This document shows, in pieces, positions 7,716 to 16,545 of a stretch of DNA of 60,430 nucleotides; the stretch's first letter is position 1; each line of letters begins with the position of its first letter. Made by a program: the position numbers and the translations under genes. The notes under the pieces are model-generated. The model had not been told where the DNA came from, did no database searches, and saw nothing but the letters and a program-made list of their open reading frames with translations. The stretch is from an uncultured Clostridia bacterium (GTDB taxonomy: Bacteria > Bacillota > Clostridia > Christensenellales > Borkfalkiaceae): the NCBI GenBank assembly GCA_944338165.1, contig CALVLN010000007.1, forward strand, positions 1 through 60,430. Reading direction: 5' to 3'.

Positions 7716-8462
7716 TCACCGGTTGATGACGTTGAGGTTCATGGCGCGGTAAGGGGCGATCAGCTCGTCCTCGGCGTCGGTGACGATGGCGTCGTAGGCG
7801 GAGAGCGTGCCCGTACAGTAAGCGGCGGTGGTGGAGAATTTGTTGCGGTCGACGAGCAGGACGCGCGTCTTGCTCTGCGCGATCGCCGTCTGCTTTAAGA
7901 GGATGGTCTCCAGCGAATGCTCGTAAGTGCCGTTTTCATCGATGGCGGCGCAGGAGCAGAGCATGAGGTCGATGCGGAAGGAGTGCAGCAGATTGCAGGT
8001 CAGGCTGCCCGATACGGCGTTGGTGTTGAAGTGCACCTCTCCGCCCGGCATGATGAGCTGAACGTCTTCCTTTTGGGAGATGGTGAGCGCGAGCTGTAGC
8101 CCGTTGGTGATGACCGTCTTATGCGTGAGGTCCATTTTTTTGGCGAGCGAGAGGCAGGTGGAGGAATTGTCGATGAAGACAGACTGGAAGGGGGGCATAT
8201 GCTGCAGCGCGATATACCCCGTAACTTCCTTTTCCCGTGAGTTCTTGCCCAGCCGGACGAAGATGGAAGTCTCGTCCGATTCTTCGATGTACAGCGCGCC
8301 GCCGTGCGTGCGCGCGACCATTCCGAGCGCCTGCATCTCAACGAGGTCCCGCCGCACCGTGGCGGGGCTGACGTACAGGAATGCGGAAAGTTCCTCGACG
8401 CTTGCTTTTTTGTGCTCCTTCAGGTATTCGGAAATGCGTTTGAAGCGTTCTCTGATATACAT
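7716..8462 (-). CDS. DeoR-family transcriptional regulator (probable rhamnose regulator)
   Basis: A 248-aa protein. The N-terminal DeoR HTH (about 1-55) contains ASVEELSAFLYVSPATVRRDL followed by the family signature GMVARTHGGALY. The C-terminal sugar-phosphate-binding DeoRC domain (about 75-230) has FIDNSSTCLSLAKKM and VITNGLQLA. The start at 8462 (MYIRERFKRI) is where homology of the HTH begins, and its promoter lies at 8500-8528. It is divergent from the rhamnose operon, so it probably controls those genes and responds to a rhamnose intermediate such as L-rhamnulose 1-phosphate. Both points are inference from DeoR biology and position. Confidence 0.88.
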   Translation of the reverse strand: MYIRERFKRISEYLKEHKKASVEELSAFLYVSPATVRRDLVEMQALGMVARTHGGALYIEESDETSIFVRLGKNSREKEVTGYIALQHMPPFQSVFIDNSSTCLSLAKKMDLTHKTVITNGLQLALTISQKEDVQLIMPGGEVHFNTNAVSGSLTCNLLHSFRIDLMLCSCAAIDENGTYEHSLETILLKQTAIAQSKTRVLLVDRNKFSTTAAYCTGTLSAYDAIVTDAEDELIAPYRAMNLNVINR

Positions 8463-8499
8463 GATCCGTCCCGTCCCAAGCAAGTTTTTCTGTAAAAGG

Positions 8500-8528
8500 A
8501 TGATACCACATCTGTGCGGCCTTGTCAA
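8500..8528 (-). promoter_or_regulatory. Promoter of the DeoR regulator gene
   Basis: Minus-strand TTGACA (8523-8528) and TATCAT (8500-8505) with a 17-bp spacer, about 38 bp upstream of the start codon. Confidence 0.75.
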
Positions 8529-8560
8529 GGGTGCCGCGCAAAATCGAGGGCAAAAAATGA

Positions 8561-8580
8561 TCGTTTGTAATCGTTTTCGC
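8561..8580. promoter_or_regulatory. Tandem 10-bp repeat, candidate DeoR operator
   Basis: Two adjacent 10-mers sharing tcgttt (tcgtttgtaa, tcgttttcgc) lie between the divergent promoters. DeoR-family proteins often bind direct repeats spaced by one helical turn, so this is the best visible operator candidate. The rest of 8463-8791 holds AT-rich promoter DNA and a leader with a small ggcccc/ggggcc hairpin (8704-8719), with no gene. Confidence 0.35.
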
Positions 8581-8639
8581 TCGGATTTTTGATTTTTGAT
8601 GCAACTTCGACGGAATTGCAATCAAATTGAATGATTATA

Positions 8640-8668
8640 TTGACTTGTCGCGGAGAGTGTGCTATCTT
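8640..8668 (+). promoter_or_regulatory. Promoter of the rhamnose operon
   Basis: TTGACT (8640-8645) and TATCTT (8663-8668) with a 17-bp spacer. A leader of about 115 nt precedes the rhamnosidase start at 8792. Confidence 0.7.
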
Positions 8669-8791
8669 AAACTCGGCAGTATAAAGGGGGACTTTTTTTC
8701 AAAGGCCCCGTCCGGGGCCGCGGGCATGCCGGCAATCGCTCTGCGCTGCGGCGGTTTGCGGTCCGGTCAGTGACGAAAGGGGGGAAACCAT

Positions 8792-11347
8792 ATGAAGATC
8801 GTAACACTCAAAACGGAAAATCTTGAACGCGGATGCGTGACGGATGAAAGATCCCCGCGCTTTTCCTTCGCGCTCACTTCGGGCAAGCAGGGCACCTGCC
8901 TTTCCCGTGCGGAGATCGAGGTAAACGGCTGGAAGACGGTCACGGACGAACAGGTCCTCGTTCCGTACAAGGGCCGTCCGCTGCAGCCGTTCACCGAATA
9001 TACGGTCACGGTCACGGCGACGGATAACCACGGCGAGACGGATACCGCGCACATGACCTTTGAAACGGGGCGCATGGATATGCCCTGGCAGGCGAAATGG
9101 ATCTCGGATGCGGCGTATCGCTTCACGGAGAAGGGCGCCTCTCCCGTCCCCATGGTCTTCCGCAGGCGCATCACGGCCAAAAAAGCCGTCCGCCGCGCCC
9201 GCATTTACAGCACGGCCATGGGCATGTATGAGCTGACGCTCAACGGCAGCAAGGTGGGCAAGGATTATTTCGCCCCCGGCTTTACCTCTTATTATACCAA
9301 TCTGCAGTACCAGACGTACGACGTCGGCGGGCAGCTGCGCACGGGGACGAACGAGCTTATCGCCGTCGTCGCGGGCGGCTGGGCGGTCGGCGCGTTCGTG
9401 TGGACGCGCAAAAACCGCATCTATGCCGACCGTCAGGCGCTGCTTTTGGAACTGCGCATCGAATACGAAGACGGCACGGAAGAGGTGATCGGCACGGACG
9501 AAAGCTGGGAGGTCACCGAAGACGGCAATTACCGCATGTGCGACATTTACGACGGTGAGACGTACGATGCGCGCGTGGATCTTTCCGCCGTCGCCTGGCG
9601 CAAGGCATCGCCGGAAAAGCTGCGCATCCGCCCTGCCATTACGGCGACGTACGGCCAGCTCGTGCGGGCACAGGAGCACATGCTTCCCGTTTCCGTCAAC
9701 GAACTTCCCGACGGCGGCATCATCTATGATTTCGGGCAGAATTTTGCGGGCGTCGTGCAGCTGCGCATCCGCGGCGCCGCGGCGGGGCAGACGATCACCG
9801 TGCGCCATGCGGAGCTTCTCGATCCCGAAGGGCGGCTCTTTACCGCCTTCCTGCGCTCTGCCAAGTGTACGGCGACGTATATCTGCCGCGAGGGCGATCA
9901 GGAGTATTCGCCCCGTCTCACCTATATGGGCTTCCGTTACGTGGAAGTCAAGGGCATCGCGCGGGAGCAGGTGGACGTATCCGCGCTCGCGCTCTATTCC
10001 GACCTTGCCCGCACGGGCGAGTTCACGTGCTCGGACGAACGGCTCAATCAATTGCAGAGCAACATCGTCTGGAGCGCCAAATCCAACTTTGTGGACATCC
10101 CCACCGACTGCCCGCAGCGCGACGAGCGCATGGGCTGGACGGGGGACATCGCCGTATTTGCACCCACGGCGTGCTATAACTTCGATATGAGCCGCTTTTT
10201 GGAAAAGTGGCTGAAAGACGTCAAGAACGAACAGCTGAAAACGGGCGGCATCCCCAATACCGTTCCCGTACACGGATACGGCTTCCCCGTGACCATGCCC
10301 GTCATGGCAATGGCATTCTGGGGGGACGCGTGCATCCTCGTCCCTTGGGCGGAATACCGCGCCCGCGGCGATAAGGAGCTGCTGCGCAAGATGTATCCGA
10401 CCATGAAGAAGTACGTCAAGGCGTGCCGTTTCTGGGCGGGGCTCGGGTTCGGAAAGCACAGGTACATCTGGCATACGCCCGCCGTCTTCAACTTCGGCGA
10501 CTGGGTCGCGCCCGATCTTCCCAAGATGCAGCAGTGGCAGGCGCGTTCCAAGTGGACGGCTACGGCGAGCCTGAAAAACACCAGCGGCCTGCTTGCGGAG
10601 ATCGCGGAGATCCTCGGGGAGAAGGAAGACGCAAAGAAATACCGCGAACTTTCGGAAAAGGTGGCGGACGCTTACCGCTGCGTCTTCACGGACGGCAACG
10701 GAAAACTCAAAACGGAGTTCCAGACGGCTTACGTTCTGCCCCTGCAGTTTGATATCTTTGAGGGCGAAACGAAGAAGAAGGCGGCGGAAAATCTGGCGGC
10801 GCTCGTCAAAAAGAACGATTATTGCATCGGCACGGGGTTCCCCGGCACGCCGTATATCCTGTTCGCGCTCGCCGACAACGGGCAGGCGGACACCGCGTTC
10901 CGCATGCTCATGAACGACAAGTGCCCGTCCTGGCTGTATGAGGTCAAGGTGGGCGCCACGACGGTCTGGGAGCGCTGGGACGGCCTCGCCGAGGACGGCA
11001 CCTGCCATATCGGCAAGGACGGCACGGCAGGCGTCATGATCTCTTACAACCATTACGCTTCGGGTGCGGTGGGCAACTTCCTTTACAGCCGCATCGCCGG
11101 CATCGAAGCGATCGAACCCGGCTATAAAAAGTTTGCAGTCAAGCCGCTTGTGGGCGGCGGGCTCACCCATGCCGCGGGCAGGCTGGAGACGCCGTACGGC
11201 ATCATCGAGAGCGAATGGCGCGCCGAGAACGGAAAGTTCGTCCTCTGCGTGCACGTGCCCGTCTCCACGGAGTGCGAGGTGACCATGCCGGACGGCGAGG
11301 TCAAGCGCGTCGGCAGCGGCGAATACCGGTTTGAACAGGCGCTCTGA
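8792..11347 (+). CDS. Alpha-L-rhamnosidase, GH78 family
   Basis: An 851-aa glycoside hydrolase removing terminal alpha-L-rhamnose. Domain order fits GH78: an N-terminal beta region with a fibronectin-like part (about 1-95), the rhamnosidase N-terminal beta domain (about 100-400), an (alpha/alpha)6 catalytic barrel (about 405-760) and a C-terminal beta domain. The catalytic-region signatures are DCPQRDERMGWTGD near residue 438 and TTVWERWDGL near 723, followed by SYNHYASGAVGNFLYSRIAGI. There is no signal peptide, so it should act in the cytoplasm on imported rhamnosides. A strong purine-rich ribosome binding site precedes the ATG. It is the first gene of the rhamnose operon and supplies free L-rhamnose to the isomerase. 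No transporter gene is present in the window. Confidence 0.93.
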   Translation: MKIVTLKTENLERGCVTDERSPRFSFALTSGKQGTCLSRAEIEVNGWKTVTDEQVLVPYKGRPLQPFTEYTVTVTATDNHGETDTAHMTFETGRMDMPWQAKWISDAAYRFTEKGASPVPMVFRRRITAKKAVRRARIYSTAMGMYELTLNGSKVGKDYFAPGFTSYYTNLQYQTYDVGGQLRTGTNELIAVVAGGWAVGAFVWTRKNRIYADRQALLLELRIEYEDGTEEVIGTDESWEVTEDGNYRMCDIYDGETYDARVDLSAVAWRKASPEKLRIRPAITATYGQLVRAQEHMLPVSVNELPDGGIIYDFGQNFAGVVQLRIRGAAAGQTITVRHAELLDPEGRLFTAFLRSAKCTATYICREGDQEYSPRLTYMGFRYVEVKGIAREQVDVSALALYSDLARTGEFTCSDERLNQLQSNIVWSAKSNFVDIPTDCPQRDERMGWTGDIAVFAPTACYNFDMSRFLEKWLKDVKNEQLKTGGIPNTVPVHGYGFPVTMPVMAMAFWGDACILVPWAEYRARGDKELLRKMYPTMKKYVKACRFWAGLGFGKHRYIWHTPAVFNFGDWVAPDLPKMQQWQARSKWTATASLKNTSGLLAEIAEILGEKEDAKKYRELSEKVADAYRCVFTDGNGKLKTEFQTAYVLPLQFDIFEGETKKKAAENLAALVKKNDYCIGTGFPGTPYILFALADNGQADTAFRMLMNDKCPSWLYEVKVGATTVWERWDGLAEDGTCHIGKDGTAGVMISYNHYASGAVGNFLYSRIAGIEAIEPGYKKFAVKPLVGGGLTHAAGRLETPYGIIESEWRAENGKFVLCVHVPVSTECEVTMPDGEVKRVGSGEYRFEQAL

Positions 11348-11359
11348 GCGGAGGGGACG

Positions 11360-12730
11360 ATGAGATATCTTGCCATTGATATCGGCGCCTCGTCCGGGCG
11401 GCACATCGTGTGCAGCATGGAGGGGGGAAGGCTCGTCACCGAAGAGGTGTACCGCTTCCCCAATGCGCCGCAGAAAAAGAACGGCGCGCTCGTGTGGGAC
11501 GTCGACCGCCTGTTCGAGGAGGTGCTCAACGGGCTTCGCCGCGCAGGCGAACTCGGGAAACGCCCGGACTGCGTGGGCATCGACACCTGGGCGGTGGATT
11601 ATGCGCTGCTCGACGAGCGGGGCGAACGCATCGGGGACGTGTACTGTTACCGCGACGGCCGCACCGCGGACGCCGTTGAAAAGGTGCATGAGATCGTGCC
11701 GTTTGCCGATCTGTATGCGCGCACGGGCATCCAGTTTCAGCCGTTCAATACCATCTATCAGTTATATGCCGATCGATGCTCGGGGAAATTGCAGCATGCT
11801 GCGGGCATGCTCATGCTTCCCGACTATCTCGGATATCTTTTGACGGGCGTCAGGCGCCAGGAATACACCAACGCGACGTCCACGGGCCTCGTCGGCGCCG
11901 TATCCCATGTCTGGGATGAAACGCTCATCTCCGCCCTGGGACTGCCGCAGGGGCTGTTCGGCGGCCTTACTCAGCCGGGTGCCAAGGTCGGCACGTTCAC
12001 GAATCGCGTCCGCGAAGCGGTGGGGTACCAGGCGACGCTTCTGCTCCCCGCCACGCACGATACCGCGAGCGCCGTGCTCGCCGCGCCGCTGCGCGCGCAG
12101 ACGCCGTACCTTTCTTCCGGGACATGGTCCCTGCTCGGCGTCGAGCAGAACGAGGCGCACACCGACGAACAGAGCCGCCGCTACAATTATTCCAACGAAG
12201 GGAGCATCGGGCATACCTTCCGCTATCAGAAAAACATCATGGGGCTGTGGATGGTGCAGCAGATCCGCTCGGCTGCGGCGCCGCAGGCCTCGTTTGAAGA
12301 GCTCATGCGCCTCGCGCGCAGAAATCCCGTGCCGTACACGGTGGACGTGAACGACGCGCGGTTCCTTGCCCCCGAAAACATGCTGGACGAGGTCTGCGCG
12401 GCGGCGGGGCGGAAACTCGCGCTCGGGGAGGCGCTCTACTGCGTCTTCCAGTCGCTCGCGGCGGATTATGCCCGCGCCATCGAGGAGATCGAGGCGATGA
12501 CCTGCCGCAAATACGAGACGCTCAACATCATCGGCGGCGGCAGCAAGAACGCGCTTCTCAACGAGCTGACGCAAAAAATGACGGGCAAAAAGGTGATCAC
12601 GGGCCCCGCGGAGGGGACGGCGATCGGGAACGTCATCATGCAGATGATCGGCTGCGGCGAACTCGCCGATCTTCCCGCCGCACGGGAAGCGGTCGCAAAT
12701 TCGTTTGACATCGAGGAGGTTACGATATAA
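11360..12730 (+). CDS. rhaB: Rhamnulokinase
   Basis: A 456-aa FGGY-family sugar kinase that phosphorylates L-rhamnulose to L-rhamnulose 1-phosphate. The N-terminal phosphate-binding segment LAIDIGASSGRH is the RhaB variant of the FGGY motif. GIDTWAVDYALLD, THDTASAV, SSGTWSLLG and the C-terminal IIGGGSKN...GPAEGTAIGN (adenine-binding region) are all present. Length is normal for the family. It starts 12 bp after the rhamnosidase, and its TAA overlaps the rhaA ATG by one base (TAATG), so translation is coupled. Order rhaB-rhaA-rhaD follows the pathway. Confidence 0.95.
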   Translation: MRYLAIDIGASSGRHIVCSMEGGRLVTEEVYRFPNAPQKKNGALVWDVDRLFEEVLNGLRRAGELGKRPDCVGIDTWAVDYALLDERGERIGDVYCYRDGRTADAVEKVHEIVPFADLYARTGIQFQPFNTIYQLYADRCSGKLQHAAGMLMLPDYLGYLLTGVRRQEYTNATSTGLVGAVSHVWDETLISALGLPQGLFGGLTQPGAKVGTFTNRVREAVGYQATLLLPATHDTASAVLAAPLRAQTPYLSSGTWSLLGVEQNEAHTDEQSRRYNYSNEGSIGHTFRYQKNIMGLWMVQQIRSAAAPQASFEELMRLARRNPVPYTVDVNDARFLAPENMLDEVCAAAGRKLALGEALYCVFQSLAADYARAIEEIEAMTCRKYETLNIIGGGSKNALLNELTQKMTGKKVITGPAEGTAIGNVIMQMIGCGELADLPAAREAVANSFDIEEVTI

Positions 12731-13980
12731 TGGCAGATATTCGCTATACGAGCGCAAAAAAGATCTACGCGTCTTACGGCGTGGATACGGAAGCGGCGAT
12801 CGGGACGCTCAGCGCCGTCCCCGTCTCCGTACATTGCTGGCAGGGGGACGACGTCATCGGCTTTGACGGATCGGATTCCCTCAGCGGCGGCATTCAGACG
12901 ACGGGCAATTATCCCGGCAGGGCGCGCACGCCCGAGGAGCTGTTTGCCGACATTGCGGAGGCGATGCGTCTCATGCCCGGCACCAAGCGGCTCAACCTGC
13001 ACGCATCTTACGCCTTCCTCGGCGCGGATAAGGGCAAGGTGGACCGCGACGGCTATACGTACGAATATTTTAAGCCCTGGGTGGAGTTTGCAAAGGGGCT
13101 CGGCCTCGACGGCATCGACTTCAACCCCACCTTCTTCGGGCATCCCAAAATGAAGGACGGGCTGACGCTCTCCTCGCCCGACGAGGAAACGCGCCGTTTC
13201 TGGGTGGAACACGGCAGACGCAGCCTGGAGATCGCGGCGGAGCTCGGCAAGGCATTCGGGAAGCCCTGCCTCGTCAACATCTGGATCCCGGACGGATTCA
13301 AGGACGTTCCCGCCGACCGCCTCGGACCTCGCCTGCGCCTGAAGAGATCGCTCGACGAGATGCTGGAAGGGTACGACAAGCAGTGGGTCGTCCCCGCCGT
13401 GGAGAGCAAGGTGTTCGGCATCGGGCTGGAAAGCTATACGGTCGGCTCCAACGAATTTTATCAGAATTACGCGGCGTCGCGCGGCATCTGCTGCCTGCTC
13501 GACAACGGGCATTATCATCCGCTGGAATATGTCTCGGACAAGATTCCCGCGCTGCTCGCCTTTTACGATACGGTGGCGCTGCATGTCACCCGCGGCGTGC
13601 GCTGGGATTCCGACCACGTGGTCCTGTTTGAGGACGAACTCAAGGAGATCGCCAAGGAGATCGTGCGCAACGACGCGCTCTCCAAGGTCAAGATCGGGCT
13701 GGATTATTTCGACGCTTCCATCAACCGCATTTCCGCCTGGGTGACGGGACAGCGCGCCATGCAGAAGGCGCTCCTTTACGCCCTGCTCCTGCCCCATGCA
13801 AAGATGAAGGAATTGCAGGACGAAGGGAATTTCACCGAGCTCATGTATCTGCAGGAAGAGGCAAAACTTCTGCCCATGGAGGACGTATGGGCGGAATATC
13901 TCGCCCGCACCGGCTGCCCGGACCGCTATTACGATGAGATCGTCAGGTACGAATCGAAAATTTTAAAGGAAAGAAAATAA
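12730..13980 (+). CDS. rhaA: L-rhamnose isomerase
   Basis: A 416-aa TIM-barrel isomerase interconverting L-rhamnose and L-rhamnulose, normally Mn2+- or Zn2+-dependent. Family features are SVHCWQGDDVIGF near the N-terminus, LNLHASYAFLG, DGIDFNPTFFGHPK with metal and substrate ligands, GIGLESYTVGS, LLDNGHYHPLE and HVTRGVRWDSDHV. Length is typical. It is coupled to rhaB by a one-base overlap and followed 14 bp later by rhaD. Cytoplasmic, first step of the phosphorylative rhamnose pathway. Confidence 0.96.
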   Translation: MADIRYTSAKKIYASYGVDTEAAIGTLSAVPVSVHCWQGDDVIGFDGSDSLSGGIQTTGNYPGRARTPEELFADIAEAMRLMPGTKRLNLHASYAFLGADKGKVDRDGYTYEYFKPWVEFAKGLGLDGIDFNPTFFGHPKMKDGLTLSSPDEETRRFWVEHGRRSLEIAAELGKAFGKPCLVNIWIPDGFKDVPADRLGPRLRLKRSLDEMLEGYDKQWVVPAVESKVFGIGLESYTVGSNEFYQNYAASRGICCLLDNGHYHPLEYVSDKIPALLAFYDTVALHVTRGVRWDSDHVVLFEDELKEIAKEIVRNDALSKVKIGLDYFDASINRISAWVTGQRAMQKALLYALLLPHAKMKELQDEGNFTELMYLQEEAKLLPMEDVWAEYLARTGCPDRYYDEIVRYESKILKERK

Positions 13981-13994
13981 AGGAAACATCGGTT

Positions 13995-14831
13995 ATGAAA
14001 GATATTTTGACGGCGCCTTTCGTCGTGGAGATGGAGAAAACGACGGCAAACATGTACAGGCTCGGCTGGGACGAGCGCAACGGCGGCAACATCAGCTATC
14101 TGCTCGAGGAAGCGGAAGTGAAGGAATATCTCGATCTTTCCCGCGTCATCCGCAGGATCCCGCTCATGGGCGTCAAACAGGCGTCGTTCGACGCGACCCC
14201 GCTCGAGGGCAAACTCTTCCTCGTCACGGGCACGGGCAAATATTTCAAGAACGTGCAGGACGATCCCGAGACCAACCTCGGCATCATCCGCATCGGCAAA
14301 GGCGGCAAGGAAGTCGAACTGCTTTGGGGATTCCGGGACGGCGGCCGCCCGACGAGCGAATTTCCCACGCACATGATGAGCCACATGGCGCGCCTTTCCG
14401 TCGATCCCGAAAACCGCGTCGTTTTGCATTCGCATCCGACCAACCTGCTCGCCATGAATTACGTGCACGAGCTGGACGAAGCGAAGTTCACGCACACGCT
14501 TTGGGAGATGTGCACGGAATGCATCGCCGTCTTCCCCGAAGGGGTGGGCGTGCTGCCCTGGATGCTCTGCGGCACGGACGAGATCGGGATCGCGACCGCG
14601 GAGAAAATGCGCGATTTCCGCGTCGTCGTCTGGGCGCTGCACGGCGTATACGGCGCAGGCAAGACGATGGACGAAGTATTCGGCCTCATCGAAACGGTGG
14701 AAAAGGCGGCGCAGATCTTCATGCTCATCGGCTCCCGCCCGCGCGTCAATACCATCAAGGATGAAGACATGGTCAAGCTTGCCGAGCTGTTCGGCGTCAA
14801 ATACCGCAAGGATTTCCTGCACCTCAAATAA
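13995..14831 (+). CDS. rhaD: Rhamnulose-1-phosphate aldolase
   Basis: A 278-aa class II aldolase (AraD/FucA superfamily) splitting L-rhamnulose 1-phosphate into DHAP and L-lactaldehyde. The zinc site is visible as VLHSHPTNL (two His) plus [12 protein letters not shown] (third His), and [13 protein letters not shown] phosphate-binding sequence appears as [11 protein letters not shown] near residue 28. Length is the family norm. It lies between rhaA and mgsA with 14 and 5 bp gaps. Its two products are the presumed substrates of the next two enzymes, DHAP for MgsA and lactaldehyde for the FucO-like reductase. Confidence 0.95.
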   Translation: MKDILTAPFVVEMEKTTANMYRLGWDERNGGNISYLLEEAEVKEYLDLSRVIRRIPLMGVKQASFDATPLEGKLFLVTGTGKYFKNVQDDPETNLGIIRIGKGGKEVELLWGFRDGGRPTSEFPTHMMSHMARLSVDPENRVVLHSHPTNLLAMNYVHELDEAKFTHTLWEMCTECIAVFPEGVGVLPWMLCGTDEIGIATAEKMRDFRVVVWALHGVYGAGKTMDEVFGLIETVEKAAQIFMLIGSRPRVNTIKDEDMVKLAELFGVKYRKDFLHLK

Positions 14832-14836
14832 GGAAT

Positions 14837-15199
14837 ATGAAGCGAAAAGTCATCGCGCTCATCGCGCACGACAATAAAAAACAGGAACTCGTGGACTGGG
14901 CATGCCGCAACCGCGAAAAACTTGCTGCGTACGAACTCTGCGGCACGGGGCATACGGCAAAGCTCGTGGAGGAGGCGACGGGGCTTCCGGTGCAGGCGTA
15001 CCTTTCCGGCCCCTTGGGCGGCGATCAGCAGATCGGCGCACACATCGCGGAGGGGAAGATCGATATGGCGATCTTTTTCTGCGATCCGCTCACCGCGCAG
15101 CCGCACGATCCCGACGTCAAGGCGCTCCTGCGCATCGCCGTCGTATACGACGTTCCCATCGCGACCAATCAGGCGACAGCCGATTGCCTCTTAAAATAA
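14837..15199 (+). CDS. mgsA: Methylglyoxal synthase
   Basis: A 120-aa enzyme converting DHAP to methylglyoxal and phosphate. The family signatures are nearly intact: [15 protein letters not shown] (the catalytic-pocket His and Asp region), [15 protein letters not shown] for phosphate binding, [20 protein letters not shown] with the catalytic Asp, [21 protein letters not shown] and ATNQATAD. Size fits the short bacterial type; the E. coli enzyme is somewhat longer. It sits 5 bp after rhaD and 16 bp before the alcohol dehydrogenase, so it is coexpressed with rhamnose breakdown. The likely role is to divert DHAP from rhamnulose-1-phosphate cleavage toward methylglyoxal and then propanediol. Confidence 0.95.
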   Translation: MKRKVIALIAHDNKKQELVDWACRNREKLAAYELCGTGHTAKLVEEATGLPVQAYLSGPLGGDQQIGAHIAEGKIDMAIFFCDPLTAQPHDPDVKALLRIAVVYDVPIATNQATADCLLK

Positions 15200-15215
15200 G
15201 AATAAGGAGATCATC

Positions 15216-16361
15216 ATGAACAGATTTGTACTCAATGAAACCAGTTATCACGGTGCGGGTGCGATCGCCGCGATCGCGGACGAGGCAAAACGCCGCGGCT
15301 TTAAAAAGGCGTTCGTCTGCTCCGACCCCGACCTCGTAAAATTCCGCGTGACGGACAAAGTGCTCGCGCTGCTCGACGCAAACAAGCTCCCGTATGAGCT
15401 GTACAGCGACATCAAGCCCAATCCCACCATCGAGAACGTACAGACGGGCGTCGCGGCGTTCAAAAAGAGCGGCGCCGATTACATCATCGCCATCGGCGGC
15501 GGCTCCTCCATGGATACGGCAAAGGCGATCGGCATCATCATCGCCAATCCCGAGCACGAGGACGTGCGCTCCCTCGAGGGCGCCGTGGAGACGAAAAAAC
15601 CCTCCGTTCCCATCATTGCCGTCCCTACGACGGCGGGCACGGCGGCGGAAGTCACCATCAACTACGTCATCACCGACGTGGAAAAGAACCGCAAGTTCGT
15701 CTGCGTCGACCCGCACGACATCCCCGTCGTCGCGGTCATCGATCCCGACATGATGAGCACCATGCCCAAGGGCCTCACGGCGGCGACGGGCATGGACGCG
15801 CTGACGCACGCCATCGAAGGGTACATCACCAAGGGTGCGTGGGAACTTTCGGATATGTTCCACCTCAAGGCGATCGAGATCATCTCCCGCAGCCTGCGCG
15901 GCGCCGTCGCCAATACGCCGGAAGGGCGGGAAGGCATGGCGCTCGGGCAGTACGTCGCGGGCATGGGCTTTTCTAACGTAGGCCTGGGCATCGTCCATTC
16001 CATGGCGCATCCTCTGGGCGCTCTCTACGATACGCCGCACGGCGTCGCCAACGCCATCATCCTGCCCACCGTCATGGCATACAATGCCGAGGCGACGGGC
16101 GAGAAATACCGCGAGATCGCGCGCGCGATGGGCGTGAAAGGCGTCGATGGCATGACGCAGGAAGAATACCGCAAGGCCGCCATCGAAGCGGTCCGTCAGC
16201 TCTCCCGCGATGTCGGCATCCCCGCGGACCTCAAGGGGATCGTCAAGGAAGAGGATCTCGATTTCCTGGCGCAGTCGGCAATGGATGACGCCTGCCGCCC
16301 GGGCAACCCCAAGGATCCCACCAAGGAAGACATCATTGCGCTTTACCGTTCGTTGCTCTGA
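15216..16361 (+). CDS. fucO: Lactaldehyde reductase, iron-containing alcohol dehydrogenase (FucO-like)
   Basis: A 381-aa group III Fe-dependent alcohol dehydrogenase. It has the NAD-binding GGGSSMDTAKAIG motif (about residues 93-105) and a metal site formed by GMDALTHAIEGY and GIVHSMAHPLGALYDTPHGVANA (Asp plus three His). The sequence and operon context fit L-lactaldehyde:propanediol oxidoreductase, which reduces lactaldehyde to 1,2-propanediol and regenerates NAD+ under anaerobic conditions. Enzymes of this family can also reduce methylglyoxal-derived carbonyls, which would connect it to mgsA. Exact substrate range is inferred. Last gene of the operon, followed by the terminator at 16393-16430. 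Confidence 0.92.
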   Translation: MNRFVLNETSYHGAGAIAAIADEAKRRGFKKAFVCSDPDLVKFRVTDKVLALLDANKLPYELYSDIKPNPTIENVQTGVAAFKKSGADYIIAIGGGSSMDTAKAIGIIIANPEHEDVRSLEGAVETKKPSVPIIAVPTTAGTAAEVTINYVITDVEKNRKFVCVDPHDIPVVAVIDPDMMSTMPKGLTAATGMDALTHAIEGYITKGAWELSDMFHLKAIEIISRSLRGAVANTPEGREGMALGQYVAGMGFSNVGLGIVHSMAHPLGALYDTPHGVANAIILPTVMAYNAEATGEKYREIARAMGVKGVDGMTQEEYRKAAIEAVRQLSRDVGIPADLKGIVKEEDLDFLAQSAMDDACRPGNPKDPTKEDIIALYRSLL

Positions 16362-16392
16362 TACTGAGACACGATTTGTTTCACCTCCAAAG

Positions 16393-16430
16393 CAGAACGC
16401 GCCCCCGCACGGGGGCGCGTTCTGTGTTTT
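16393..16430 (+). terminator. Terminator of the rhamnose operon
   Basis: A perfect 14-bp stem (16393-16406/16411-16424) with a gcac tetraloop, then tgtttt. Confidence 0.88.
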
Positions 16431-16472
16431 ATAGAAGATTGAAAAAAATTAGAAAAAGACGGGGCGATTTTG

Positions 16473-16501
16473 TTGACATGCCGCTTGTGCTCTGTTATAA
16501 T
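16473..16501 (+). promoter_or_regulatory. Consensus sigma-A promoter
   Basis: TTGACA (16473-16478) and TATAAT (16496-16501) with a 17-bp spacer, a perfect consensus. It abuts the point where InlB-repeat-like coding sequence begins. A TAA stop in that frame lies inside the -10 box at 16498-16500. Confidence 0.88.
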
Positions 16502-16545
16502 ATGCGGAACTTTCCGGCGACGTTGAACTCGTCGCGGACTGGTAC

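Noticed and set aside
8699..11689. Nearly 1,000-codon open frame on the minus strand opposite the rhamnosidase gene
   Set aside because: It mirrors a clear GH78 gene and has low-complexity Arg/Ala/Asp-rich composition typical of antisense frames.
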